Shown: positions 43,735-53,428, numbered from the stretch's first letter. The stretch is 64,000 nt of DNA from Halobacillus massiliensis (GCF_900166625.1 NZ_LT800499.1:2795316-2859315), one strand, 5' to 3'. The notes: generated from the sequence alone by a model not told the origin. Made by a program: numbers and translations.

Positions 43735-44904
43735 TCATATAGATAAAGACTTTGTGATTTCCCATTGATTGTTAGCTGCAGAACGAAGAATAGCATCGCT
43801 TACTTCACTAATCCTATGACCTTCTAAGAAACTTGGTTGACAGGATGTATCCTGCTGGAGAGCTTGTAGAAAGTCGTGCATCTCCACCATTTTTACTTCA
43901 CTATAGCCGATACCTAATCCTGGAATTGGCCACAGTCCATCTCCGTATGGATGGGCTGCCCCTGTATAAATTGTTTTATAACCGCGACGGTCATCAGGAT
44001 CTTCCGAAAAACAAACCTGCAGCTCGTCTCTCCTTTCATAGTTAAAATAAAGAGAGCCTTTTTCCCCGTGAATTTCAAATGTCAAATAATTGTGACGACC
44101 CCAGGCGTTTCTTGTAGCTTCCAAACTTCCAACTGCTCCATTTTCAAAACGGAGCAGTGTCATCAGCTGATCATCTACATCGACGGAGCCTTTTTTACAA
44201 CTATCTCCTTTAATGTTTCCAAGAGAGTCTGTACCTGCATCTTGAATGGGCCGCTCTTTAACCCATGTTTTTGTCATCGCCATGACCTGTTCGATATCGG
44301 CTACTAAATAATGCGCTAAATCAATAATGTGGGTACCGATATCACCTAGTGCACCAGATCCGGCTGATGATTCCTGGAAACGCCAGGAAAGTGGAGAGTC
44401 AGGATGGGCGGACCAATCCTGTAAATATGTGCCGCGAAAAGAGAGAATACGGCCAATTTCTCCATCTTCAATGTATTTTTTAGCTAGTGCAACAGCTGGC
44501 GTTTTCCGGTAATTAAAAGCTACCTGGTGCTTCACTCCCGCTTTCTCTACAGCACGCAACATTCGCCTTGTTTCTTTAGAATTTCTACCAAGTGGCTTTT
44601 CACAAATGATATGCTTTCCGGCTTCGGCCGCTGCTATAGCCATTTCCTCATGCAGATGGTTTGGGGTAACAATGTCAACAATATCTATCTCTTTATCGTC
44701 TATAATCTCTTGCCAGCTATCCGTATAAGAAGCAAACCCCAGTTTGTGAGCAGCCCCCTTTGCCGATTCCATTGACACATCTGCTATTTTGTATTTTTCC
44801 AGAATGATACCATCATCAAAAAACATAGGTGCTGCTGTCATAGCGAGTGAATGCGCCTTCGCCATAAACCCGCCGCCAATCATTCCTACCTTTAGCTTTT
44901 TCAT
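43735..44904 (-). CDS. Gfo/Idh/MocA family oxidoreductase (second copy)
   Basis: 389 residues from ATG 44904 with GAGGGGG upstream. The Rossmann N-terminus is KVGMIGGGFMAKAHSLAM, the catalytic EKP motif is in HIICEKPLGRNSKET, and the C-terminal domain has GDIGTHIIDLAHYLV with the active-site Asp and His. It is a close paralogue of the protein at 46134-47306; shared stretches are SADPDSPLSWRFQ-like, RRGYKTIYTGAAHPYG and IGYSEVKMVEMHDFLQAL. NAD(P)-dependent oxidation of a sugar or cyclitol in the cytoplasm is expected. Confidence 0.92.
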   Translation of the reverse strand: MKKLKVGMIGGGFMAKAHSLAMTAAPMFFDDGIILEKYKIADVSMESAKGAAHKLGFASYTDSWQEIIDDKEIDIVDIVTPNHLHEEMAIAAAEAGKHIICEKPLGRNSKETRRMLRAVEKAGVKHQVAFNYRKTPAVALAKKYIEDGEIGRILSFRGTYLQDWSAHPDSPLSWRFQESSAGSGALGDIGTHIIDLAHYLVADIEQVMAMTKTWVKERPIQDAGTDSLGNIKGDSCKKGSVDVDDQLMTLLRFENGAVGSLEATRNAWGRHNYLTFEIHGEKGSLYFNYERRDELQVCFSEDPDDRRGYKTIYTGAAHPYGDGLWPIPGLGIGYSEVKMVEMHDFLQALQQDTSCQPSFLEGHRISEVSDAILRSAANNQWEITKSLSI

Positions 44905-44917
44905 GATCAAAACCCCC

Positions 44918-46081
44918 TCACTTTTTTTCCATTTCTCCTCGAATCTCTGGTGGCACTTCCTCGTTATACACTAGCTCCCATGATTCAAGCAGGTTATTTC
45001 GCGTTACTTCTAGAGGTGGAACCGCAACATAAGGAGGTGCTTCCTTATCTAACAGAGCGTATCCGGCAAGAATAGCTTCTGTCACTCCCTGATCATAAGG
45101 GAGCTGCGCACCGATACCTTTAACATTTTGATCACGTGCCATATCAAGGGCTACCCCTGAACCTAGGTCGATTGTAGTAATAACCAGGTCTTTCAATACT
45201 GCCGAACGAGCAGCCGCCAAGGCTCCTTCTGCCGGTACGTCCCACACTACAAATAACCCATCCAAATCAGCATTCCGAGTTAACATGGCGTTGGCCACTC
45301 GTTCTCCATCTTCTGGCTCCCCTATCCCTTCACGTTCGACAATTTTAATGTCAGGATATTCTTCGTTGATTGTCTTTTCAAAAGCCTCTACCCGCTGTGC
45401 CGTTACAAAATAGTCAGCATCATGATAAATGACCCCTATTTCCCCTTCTTCTCCTAGCTCCTCTGCCATGCTATGAGCAGCAATGACACCATTTCCATAG
45501 TTATCCGCAGAGACAACGCTTACATAATCCTCTCCAGGAGAAAACCCTTTCGGTACATTGTCCATAAATACCAGTTCAACACCAGCCTCTTCTGCCTTTC
45601 GGTATGCACTGGCTGTGGACACTGGGTCTACTGGTACACTGATGAGAACATCCGGGTCTCTTGCTAGCAATGTTTCGATATCAGAGGCCTGTTTCTCTAC
45701 GCTAAATTGTCCATCTGTAACCGCTATAACCTCAACTCCCATTTTTGCGAAAGTCTGCTTCAACCCATCAATCTGTGCTCGGGACCAGTCATTTCCTGCA
45801 TAATGCATCGCTATAGCTGCTGTATAGTCTCCCTCACTGATCTCTTTCGCTTCCTCCACAGTCAGTTCAAGAGTATGAGCAGATACCGCCTCTTCTCCGT
45901 GAGGTCCTTCGCTATATATTTTTGATTCCGGGATATCAGGGTTAATCGTGATCGGTTCTGTAGCAACATCCATTTCTATATCTTCTGAGATTACCTCGTC
46001 ACTGCTGCCTTTTTGTGCACTACATCCAGCCACTAAAAGTGTGATTAGTACAAACAATCCTGTAACGAACTTTAATCTCAT
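44918..46081 (-). CDS. Sugar-binding lipoprotein of the ABC transporter
   Basis: 387 residues. Signal peptide with lipobox LVAGC, lipidated C20. Periplasmic-binding-protein type 1 fold (RbsB-like): AIAMHYAGNDWSRAQIDGL, DPDVLISVPVDPVSTASAYRKAEEAGVELVFMDNVP, DGLFVVWDVPAEGAL, GIGAQLPYDQG. It captures the sugar outside the cell and delivers it to the permease. Its mature domain is the closest visible relative of the C-terminal half of the LacI-type protein at 38090-40126, which suggests that the regulator borrowed a copy of it. Confidence 0.93.
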   Translation of the reverse strand: MRLKFVTGLFVLITLLVAGCSAQKGSSDEVISEDIEMDVATEPITINPDIPESKIYSEGPHGEEAVSAHTLELTVEEAKEISEGDYTAAIAMHYAGNDWSRAQIDGLKQTFAKMGVEVIAVTDGQFSVEKQASDIETLLARDPDVLISVPVDPVSTASAYRKAEEAGVELVFMDNVPKGFSPGEDYVSVVSADNYGNGVIAAHSMAEELGEEGEIGVIYHDADYFVTAQRVEAFEKTINEEYPDIKIVEREGIGEPEDGERVANAMLTRNADLDGLFVVWDVPAEGALAAARSAVLKDLVITTIDLGSGVALDMARDQNVKGIGAQLPYDQGVTEAILAGYALLDKEAPPYVAVPPLEVTRNNLLESWELVYNEEVPPEIRGEMEKK

Positions 46082-46133
46082 ATTTCTTTCCCCCTTTTAA
46101 TCCAAAGTGAAATACTTTGAGTTATAGGAGAAA

Positions 46134-47306
46134 TCATTTTACCTTCTCCCATCTGCGTGACTCTGCGGAAGCTAACACAGCTTCACATACTTGGTCCACC
46201 TTATAAGCCTCATTAAATGAAGTAGAAGGCTGTTTTTTATCAGCAATCGCTTTCAAAAAATCGTAGCTTTCAATTGTTTTCAATTCACCATATCCAATAT
46301 TCATACCAGGAATATTCCATGTTACTTCCCCATAAGAATGAGCAGGTCCCGTATAAATCGTTTTAAATCCTCGACGGTCCTCCGGGTCTTCTGAGAAACT
46401 TACCTGGAGTTCATTTAAACGCTCGTAATTGAACAGGATCGAACCCTTCGTACCATGAACTTCTACAGTAATATAATTATTTCGTCCCCAAGCATTCCGA
46501 GTAGCCTCTATACTTCCAACAGCTCCATTTTTAAAATTGACAAGAAACGATGCCTCATCATCTACATCCACCGGTTCTTTTGCTGCGTCAGGATCTACTT
46601 TCACAGTTCCAAGCAGGTCTGCTCCACCCTCCTGTACAGGTCTTTCCTTAATGAAGGTTCTAACGTTTGATACTACCTCTTCAATATCTCCGGCTAAGTA
46701 CTGCGCTATATCTATAACGTGAGTCCCAATATCTCCTAATGCCCCTGCTCCTGCATATTTCTTCTGAAATCTCCAGGACAAAGGTGAATCTGGATCTGCG
46801 CTCCAGCTTTGCAAATAGGTTGTACGAATATTGAGAATGTCGCCAATAGAACCATCTTCGATCAGTTTTTTAGCTTGAACAACTGCCGGTACACGGCGGT
46901 ATTGGTAAGCACACATTGCGATAATACCATCGGATGATACTTGCGCTGCTGCGTCTGCCATAGCTTTTGCGTCTTCAGGATTGTTTGAGATAGGCTTCTC
47001 ACAAAGTACGTGCTTACCTGCTTCTAATGCAGCTATAGAAATTTTCGCGTGTGAATCATTCGGGGTACAGATACTTACTGCATCAATTTCCGGGTCATTA
47101 ATAATGTCATGCCAGTCAGTCGTCCATTCCTTGAAACCAAAACGATCTTTGGCATCCTTTGCTGTTTCCTCATCTATGTCACATACGGTTTTCAGCTCTG
47201 GAGAAGCCGGTGCAGGCCAAAATAGCTTTGGTACGTTAGAGTAACCTACAACGTGTGCCTTCCCCATAAATCCAGCACCAATAAGACCAATTTTTATATT
47301 TTTCAT
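46134..47306 (-). CDS. Gfo/Idh/MocA family oxidoreductase (first copy)
   Basis: 390 residues. IKIGLIGAGFMGKAHVVGYSNVP is the NAD(P)-binding start, HVLCEKPISNNPEDAKAM the EKP motif and GALGDIGTHVIDIAQYLAGDIEEV the catalytic helix. It shares long identical stretches with the protein at 43735-44904, so the two arose by duplication; a pair may handle two epimers or act as a heteromer. Between isomerase and binding-protein genes in the operon. Confidence 0.92.
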   Translation of the reverse strand: MKNIKIGLIGAGFMGKAHVVGYSNVPKLFWPAPASPELKTVCDIDEETAKDAKDRFGFKEWTTDWHDIINDPEIDAVSICTPNDSHAKISIAALEAGKHVLCEKPISNNPEDAKAMADAAAQVSSDGIIAMCAYQYRRVPAVVQAKKLIEDGSIGDILNIRTTYLQSWSADPDSPLSWRFQKKYAGAGALGDIGTHVIDIAQYLAGDIEEVVSNVRTFIKERPVQEGGADLLGTVKVDPDAAKEPVDVDDEASFLVNFKNGAVGSIEATRNAWGRNNYITVEVHGTKGSILFNYERLNELQVSFSEDPEDRRGFKTIYTGPAHSYGEVTWNIPGMNIGYGELKTIESYDFLKAIADKKQPSTSFNEAYKVDQVCEAVLASAESRRWEKVK

Positions 47307-47331
47307 TATAATTCTCTCCTTTACCTAATTA

Positions 47332-48156
47332 TTAAGTATTTTTATTTAATGAAGTATTTTTCAGAAATTGATAGGATACTTTACATGCTTCAACAGGATC
47401 ACCATCATAACCGTCGATCTCTACCAGCCAATCACCTGTATACGATTGTTCCTCAAGAAAGTCAATAATACCGAGGAGATCTATAATTCCAAGCCCTAAC
47501 GGTACAAAACCTTCACCATCCCAGTCTTTCAAATGGATATAGGGAATTCGGTCTCTGTACTTTTTGATAATTTCTAATGGGTCACCGCCGCCTGCCGCTA
47601 GGTGCGCAAGATCAGGACAAAACGCTATAGATGAGCAAGAAAAAAGCTGATCAATTTGTTTTGGTGATTCAATCATGGAACCTAAGTGCGGATGATAACT
47701 TGCAATTAACCCTTCTTGGGACACTATAGATTCTGCCTCAGATAATGATGCTGCCAATCGTGATATGTCTTTTTGCTCTCCACCCGAAGCTCGAACCGCC
47801 CCACCACCTAGCACGAGATGCTTCGCTCCTGCTTCAGCTGCAATTCTTGCTGTACGCTGAATGCGCCACAGTTCGTCCTGCCATGCATCTTCATAAATAA
47901 AATTTGCGCCAGCGTACACCCCATAGAGTGAAAGCCCCATTTCCTGAAGTTTTGCTTTAAGCTCTTTAGGATGACTTGCAAATTGATCCAGGTTGCCATC
48001 GAACATTTCCACACCGTTGAACCCCTGGCTCTGGATTTTCCGAAAAACTTCTTCATCCTTACACATAGTTTCATAGCGTACGTCTTTAATACTAGTTACT
48101 CCGCCGCCTGAACCTACTAAAGGACCAAATGCATTAGTCATATAACCAACATTCAT
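47332..48156 (-). CDS. Sugar phosphate isomerase/epimerase-like protein, first gene of the operon
   Basis: 274 residues, ATG 48156 after AAGGAGG. TIM barrel of the AP-endonuclease-2/IolE-Hyi group: RKIQSQGFNGVEMFDGNLDQ, HLVLGGGAVRASGGEQ, a metal site in LIASYHPHLGSM, IAFCPDLAHLAAGG, YIHLKDWDGEG and WLVEIDGYDG. It is first in an eight-gene operon under a strong SigA promoter. With two dehydrogenases and a second isomerase it suggests a keto-sugar or inositol-type pathway. Substrate not determinable. Confidence 0.9.
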   Translation of the reverse strand: MNVGYMTNAFGPLVGSGGGVTSIKDVRYETMCKDEEVFRKIQSQGFNGVEMFDGNLDQFASHPKELKAKLQEMGLSLYGVYAGANFIYEDAWQDELWRIQRTARIAAEAGAKHLVLGGGAVRASGGEQKDISRLAASLSEAESIVSQEGLIASYHPHLGSMIESPKQIDQLFSCSSIAFCPDLAHLAAGGGDPLEIIKKYRDRIPYIHLKDWDGEGFVPLGLGIIDLLGIIDFLEEQSYTGDWLVEIDGYDGDPVEACKVSYQFLKNTSLNKNT

Positions 48157-48171
48157 TTTTTACCTCCTTTT

Positions 48172-48181
48172 TTTACGTAAA
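48172..48181. promoter_or_regulatory. Operator candidate O1 (TTTACGTAAA)
   Basis: A perfect 10-base palindrome between the predicted transcription start and the ribosome site of the operon. It is identical in core to the palindrome before the repressor gene. Central CG is usual for LacI-family sites. Confidence 0.65.
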
Positions 48182-48209
48182 TAAATAAATTAAATCGCTT
48201 ACATTTAGT

Positions 48210-48238
48210 AATTTAACACTCTATGAAAACGTAGTCAA
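48210..48238 (-). promoter_or_regulatory. SigA promoter of the sugar operon
   Basis: On the minus strand TTGACT (48238-48233) and TAAATT (48215-48210) are separated by exactly 17 bases. The predicted start of transcription is near 48203, about 45 bases before the ATG. Confidence 0.75.
48223..48237. promoter_or_regulatory. CcpA cre site over the -35 region
   Basis: ATGAAAACGTAGTCA fits WTGNAANCGNWNNCW at every position. A second cre-like sequence with one mismatch (ATGTAAGCGATTTAA) is on the minus strand at 48190-48204. The operon is probably under catabolite repression. Confidence 0.65.
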
Positions 48239-48252
48239 TTATTTTTCGTAAA

Positions 48253-48264
48253 ATTTGCGCAAAT
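48253..48264. promoter_or_regulatory. Operator candidate O2 (ATTTGCGCAAAT)
   Basis: A perfect 12-base palindrome upstream of the -35 box. Its core differs from O1 in one base per half. Its centre is 82 bases from that of O1. Confidence 0.55.
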
Positions 48265-48334
48265 AAAGCGATATATTTTACAGAACCTCGAGTTTCAGTC
48301 TTTAAAATATACCTATCTAATTTTGATTCTGTTT

Positions 48335-48344
48335 TTTACGTAAA
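48335..48344. promoter_or_regulatory. Operator candidate O3 (TTTACGTAAA)
   Basis: Same core as O1. Its centre lies 81 bases beyond O2, so O1, O2 and O3 are evenly spaced, as expected for loops between sites on one face of the helix. Confidence 0.55.
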
Positions 48345-48810
48345 TAATATAAATTAAAAAAGACTACCTCCTGGGTTAAGAAGTAGACTTTATTCATACA
48401 TTAGACAGCTTCATAGATAACTCTTACCTCATTCCTCCTATTCCCTGATTAAGTTAAATACTTCAATATAAAAAGTGAACTAAGGGAAATAAAGGTGAAT
48501 TTAGATATATATTTTTATGACCTTATTCAGTAGAACCAATCAATTCATAACTTGAAGGATCTCTACGCTGCCAGTCACGATTACAACATTTGATCACTAC
48601 CTAAGAATACCCACAAAAGTTGATATAATAGCATTCTCTGAATTGTTTATAGGATATAATAGGAACTAAAATGAAGGCTGTTGACGGATTCGGTCAACAA
48701 TTCGTCAACAAACAAGTGTTTCTTTTTATATAAAGCCATTATGTCAATTGTGGATTATATTAGTGGAACTACAGCATGCACTTCACATGATTTGTCTAAG
48801 GTCCTCCTTT

Positions 48811-48850
48811 TAATCGCATTTAATCGCATTTAATCGCATTTAATCACTTT
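48811..48850. repeat. 10-bp tandem repeat
   Basis: TAATCGCATT is repeated three times without change, followed by a diverged unit TAATCACTTT and then TAATTACACT. It is non-coding. Confidence 0.8.
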
Positions 48851-48910
48851 TAATTACACTGTACTTTCAGTGATACTAACAAAAGGAAACAAGTTTTCAT
48901 CCTATGATTT

Positions 48911-49069
48911 TTATTCCCAGTTTACCTTTACGTGGTCAAATGTGTGACCACGTGACCGCAGTATAACCGCACTTATTCGTGTTGCTAAACTAAAATCAAA
49001 ATTCGGACCCAATATTAAAATCGCCCCGGTAAGAAAAATAGGTAGTCCTATAATTTTTAGTATAGTCAA
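48911..49069 (-). CDS. Small membrane protein, 52 residues
   Basis: AAGGGTGAT lies a few bases before TTG 49069; the longer frame from 49108 starts before this site. One hydrophobic span (IIGLPIFLTGAILILG) near the N-terminus is followed by a polar tail rich in Arg, His and Asp (RSRGHTFDHVKVNW). Unrecognised. Single gene; no terminator seen. Probably a true small membrane protein. Confidence 0.5.
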   Translation of the reverse strand: MTILKIIGLPIFLTGAILILGPNFDFSLATRISAVILRSRGHTFDHVKVNWE

Positions 49070-49199
49070 CGTATCACCCTTCCTCCCATCATCCTTACAA
49101 GTCTTCAATAAATCTACCCTAAATAGTGAGAAGATAGCGATTTCACTATTAGGATCACCCCCTTAAATTGATTAGTTACATAATCACAGATTTGACGGA

Positions 49200-49564
49200 A
49201 TGATTATTACAAGGGCTCCTATTGAGCACTTTCAGTTTGAAAAATTCCCATATTGGGAAAATATGATCATGGATTGGGCGGAGGAAGATGTAATGTCTAT
49301 CCTTCATATATGTGGGGTGCTCAAGCTACACTTTACCATCATTTTGATATCGATAAATTTGCCTTTGAGGAAAGATGTTCTAATATTTTTCACCATAGAA
49401 TTTTTAATGGTCACAGAGACATTAAGCTTTTTGTTCAAGGTTGGTAAACACATTATAGCGACTGGACATTTAGATACGATAGGGAGATCCCTAAGGAAGA
49501 ATATAAGTGCGATTTAGACAGAGAGTTAAGTGTAAAAATTACCCGCACAATATTTTTTAAATAA
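49200..49564 (+). pseudogene. Decayed unknown gene with frameshift and nonsense codon
   Basis: The frame from ATG 49200 encodes [18 protein letters not shown] frame change at about 49253 leads into [23 protein letters not shown] and [19 protein letters not shown], which ends at TAA. The same frame then continues [29 protein letters not shown] to a second TAA at 49562. The aromatic- and Gly-rich composition looks like a folded protein of about 120 residues. I do not recognise the family. It was probably a small single-domain protein that is now dead. Confidence 0.5.
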
Positions 49565-49679
49565 TGGCGCTCTCACGCTCATTTATTTATTTTCAAATTG
49601 ACTCAATTATTATAAGTATCAGGAGACACCATACGAGTAGAAATGAGAGAGACAAAATTAGTGAAATGAGGAAGATACC

Positions 49680-51170
49680 ATGGAACGTAATCACACGATG
49701 ATGCAATTTTTCGAATGGCACTTGGCAAACGACGGTGACCATTGGAATCGTCTAGCCCTGCTAGCAAGTGAATTAAAAGAGCATGGCATTGATGCTTTAT
49801 GGATCCCCCCCGCAACAAAGGGTATAAGCCAGGAAGATAATGGCTACGGGATATATGATGGTTACGACTTAGGCGAGTTTGATCAAAAGGGTACAGTACG
49901 AACGAAATACGGAACAAAGCAAGAACTCTTAGAAGGCATAGTCGCTTGTAAAAATGCAGGAATTCAAGTTTACTCAGATATTGTCATGAATCATAAAGCC
50001 GGTGCCGATGATACGGAGCGCTTTGAAGTGATCGAAGTAGATCCTAATGATAGAAATAAAGTTGTCTCTGAGCCCTTTGAAATCGATGGATGGACAAAGT
50101 TTTCATTCCCTGCACGAAATGGCAAACATTCCTCCTTTCAATGGTCCCATCACCATTTTAATGGCACGGACTATGATGCCAACGAGGATAAAATTGGAAT
50201 TTATCAAATATTGGGAGACAATAAACGTTGGAATAGTCATGTCGATAATGAATTTGGAAACTATGATTATCTCATGTTCGCTAACATTGATTACCATCAT
50301 CCAGCCGTACAAGCTGAAATGATTTATTGGGGTGAATGGTTTATTAACACAACCAAGTGCGACGGTTTTCGGATAGATGCGATTAAACATATTAATCATA
50401 AATTCATCTCTGTTTTTGTTCATACCATGCGTTTGAAATTCGGAAAAGATTTTTACTTTGTCGGTGAGTTTTGGAACACAGACCTGGAAGCGTGTCAAAA
50501 CTTTTTAAACTATGTAGATTACGAAATTGATTTATTTGATGTAGGTCTTCATTATCACTTTCACGAAGCTTCGCTAGCTGGTCGTAATTATGATTTAAGT
50601 AAGATTTTTGAAGACACCCTTGTGGGTACTCATCCAACGAACGCAGTGACATTTGTTGATAATCATGATTCGCAGCCTCAAGAAGCCTTGGAGTCCTGGG
50701 TGGAAGACTGGTTCAAACCTTTGGCATACGCCCTCATCCTCCTTCGTAAAGATGGTTATCCATGCGTGTTTTACGGAGACTATATTGGTATAAATGGTGA
50801 GAATCCGATCCAAGGTAAAAAAGATATGATTGATCCAATCTTAGATGCAAGATATCATTTCGCATACGGTGACCAAAAAGACTATTTTGATCATGGAAAT
50901 ACGATTGGCTGGGTAAGAAAAGGCGTCTCGGACATTCCAGGGTCAGGGTGTGCCGTAGTCATGACTAATGGTGATGATGGAAAAAAACGCATGTATGTAG
51001 GAAAAAAATTCGCTGGACAAATCTGGATAGACCTAACAGGAAATCATCCCTCACGCGTAAAAATTACAAAGGACGGCTTCGGTCAGTTCCGTGTGAAAAG
51101 TGCCACCGTTTCTATATACGTTAAAGAGAATGCATTAGAAGAACAAAAGCGCGTCCCAAGCATCGATTAG
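49680..51170 (+). CDS. Cytoplasmic alpha-amylase (GH13, AmyA/AmyS type)
   Basis: 496 residues with no signal peptide, so it acts on intracellular maltodextrin or glycogen. MMQFFEWHLANDGDHWNRL and WIPPATKGISQEDNGYGIYDGYDLGEF are typical of GH13 subfamily 5. Catalytic residues are the Asp in DGFRIDAIKH, the Glu in VGEFW and the Asp in FVDNHDSQP. GAGGAAG precedes ATG 49680. Its stop overlaps the convergent gene at 51167. Length is normal for the cytoplasmic enzymes. Confidence 0.95.
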   Translation: MERNHTMMQFFEWHLANDGDHWNRLALLASELKEHGIDALWIPPATKGISQEDNGYGIYDGYDLGEFDQKGTVRTKYGTKQELLEGIVACKNAGIQVYSDIVMNHKAGADDTERFEVIEVDPNDRNKVVSEPFEIDGWTKFSFPARNGKHSSFQWSHHHFNGTDYDANEDKIGIYQILGDNKRWNSHVDNEFGNYDYLMFANIDYHHPAVQAEMIYWGEWFINTTKCDGFRIDAIKHINHKFISVFVHTMRLKFGKDFYFVGEFWNTDLEACQNFLNYVDYEIDLFDVGLHYHFHEASLAGRNYDLSKIFEDTLVGTHPTNAVTFVDNHDSQPQEALESWVEDWFKPLAYALILLRKDGYPCVFYGDYIGINGENPIQGKKDMIDPILDARYHFAYGDQKDYFDHGNTIGWVRKGVSDIPGSGCAVVMTNGDDGKKRMYVGKKFAGQIWIDLTGNHPSRVKITKDGFGQFRVKSATVSIYVKENALEEQKRVPSID

Positions 51171-51183
51171 TCTCTTGGGGCGT
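51151..51183. terminator. Hairpin embedded in two convergent stop codons
   Basis: GCGTCCCAAG and CTTGGGGCGT pair with one mismatch across the shared ends of the amylase gene and the small minus-strand gene. The following bases are only moderately T-rich on the plus strand. Confidence 0.5.
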
Positions 51184-51409
51184 CTTTCGCTATGTGCATC
51201 GTGCCATCACAAAAAGGACACCCCCCTTCCACTTGTTCTCCTTTTTCAAAATCAACGACAACAAAATCAGGAACCTCATCGGTTTTATAGAACATGAACG
51301 TCTCTATTTCTTCCTTATGGGTAGCTGCAAGGAGACGTACCGTGTAAGTCTGTCTCCCTGTAACTTGTTCATCATCAAGCCAAGTAAGATTTGGGATTTC
51401 AGTAAACAA
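51167..51409 (-). CDS. Small protein with CPFC motif, N-terminus uncertain
   Basis: 80 residues from TTG 51409. The composition looks coding (LDDEQVTGRQTYTVRLLAATHKEEIETFMFYKTDEVPDFVVVDFEKGE), and a CPFCDGTMHI zinc-ribbon-like end is present. There is no ribosome site in front of the TTG, and the open frame extends only 13 codons further before a stop without another start. So either the start is unusual or the gene has lost its 5' end. Unrecognised; perhaps a truncated small protein. Confidence 0.45.
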   Translation of the reverse strand: MFTEIPNLTWLDDEQVTGRQTYTVRLLAATHKEEIETFMFYKTDEVPDFVVVDFEKGEQVEGGCPFCDGTMHIAKDAPRD

Positions 51410-51516
51410 GTCTGGTGATAGTGCACCAGCAGAGGAGCAAACTCTTTGTTACAGATTTGCCCCCTATTAAGGAATACTCAAATTCAAGATTTAATAAGAA
51501 ATTATTTATAATGGAT

Positions 51517-51561
51517 AAAAATAACCCCCTTGCAAAAGATGGCCCTTGCAGGGGTTATTTT
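51517..51561. terminator. Terminator-like hairpin
   Basis: AAAATAACCCC pairs with GGGGTTATTTT; inside are TTGCAA/TTGCA elements. Either strand could use it. The amylase gene ends 350 bases to the left. Confidence 0.6.
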
Positions 51562-51603
51562 CGTCAATATGATTCTTACTTTGACACATTAGAGAAACAG
51601 AAA

Positions 51604-51627
51604 AGACGTCCTAATAAATAGGACGCC
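51604..51627 (-). terminator. Terminator of the cellobiose-PTS operon
   Basis: On the minus strand GGCGTCCTA-TTTA-TTAGGACGTC is followed by TTTTCTGTTTC, 30 bases after the HPr-like gene. Confidence 0.8.
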
Positions 51628-51655
51628 ATGCATAGCAATATGAACTCTCTATCTC

Positions 51656-51922
51656 TTATACACCTAGTTCTTCTTTATCCATTATTCGGTCAATACTTTC
51701 TAAAACTTGTAATTCATCACTTCCTTTTGCTATGACTTTTACCTTAGCTCCATGTGGTATGCCTAAAGACATAATCCCCATGATTGATTTTAAGTTCACT
51801 TGTTTATCTTCATATACTAAAACAACTTCTGAAGTAAATCCACTTACAGATTCAACTAATTGTGTTGCTGGACGCGCATGTATACCTACTTGACTTTTAA
51901 TTGTATAGATTTTCTCGCTCAT
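51656..51922 (-). CDS. HPr-family phosphocarrier protein
   Basis: 88 residues. It has the phospho-histidine motif GIHARPATQ (His15 position) and the regulatory serine motif KSIMGIMSLGI (Ser46 position), so it can carry PEP-derived phosphate and could also be a target of HPr kinase. It is not beside ptsI but is the last gene of the cellobiose-type PTS operon, 48 bases after the glucosidase gene. It is probably a dedicated second HPr for this system, or an extra ptsH copy. Length equals that of normal HPr. Confidence 0.92.
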   Translation of the reverse strand: MSEKIYTIKSQVGIHARPATQLVESVSGFTSEVVLVYEDKQVNLKSIMGIMSLGIPHGAKVKVIAKGSDELQVLESIDRIMDKEELGV

Positions 51923-51970
51923 AATTTAATCTCCACTCTTATAATTATTTTTTCGAATAGGCTATAAATC

Positions 51971-53428
<1,458 letters not shown>

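Larger units (their letters stand above)
48157..48910. other. Regulatory and intergenic stretch upstream of the sugar operon
   Basis: The left 200 bases hold the promoter, cre and operator sites listed separately. Beyond 48350 no gene is seen. 48678-48708 has GTTGAC/GTCAAC inverted elements (GTTGACGGATTCGGTCAAC) and 48811-48850 has a short tandem repeat. Confidence 0.6.
51410..51655. other. Intergenic stretch with two terminators
   Basis: It contains AAAATAACCCC and GGGGTTATTTT (51517-51561) enclosing a second GC-rich stem, and the HPr-gene terminator at 51604-51627. The plus-strand frame across it is hairpin sequence, not a gene. Confidence 0.55.

Noticed and set aside
48811..48850. Possible CRISPR-like repeat
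   Set aside because: Units are 10 bp and directly adjacent without spacers, so this is a simple tandem repeat.
51415..51621. Plus-strand frame of 68 codons
   Set aside because: It is made largely of two terminator hairpins and has no ribosome site.
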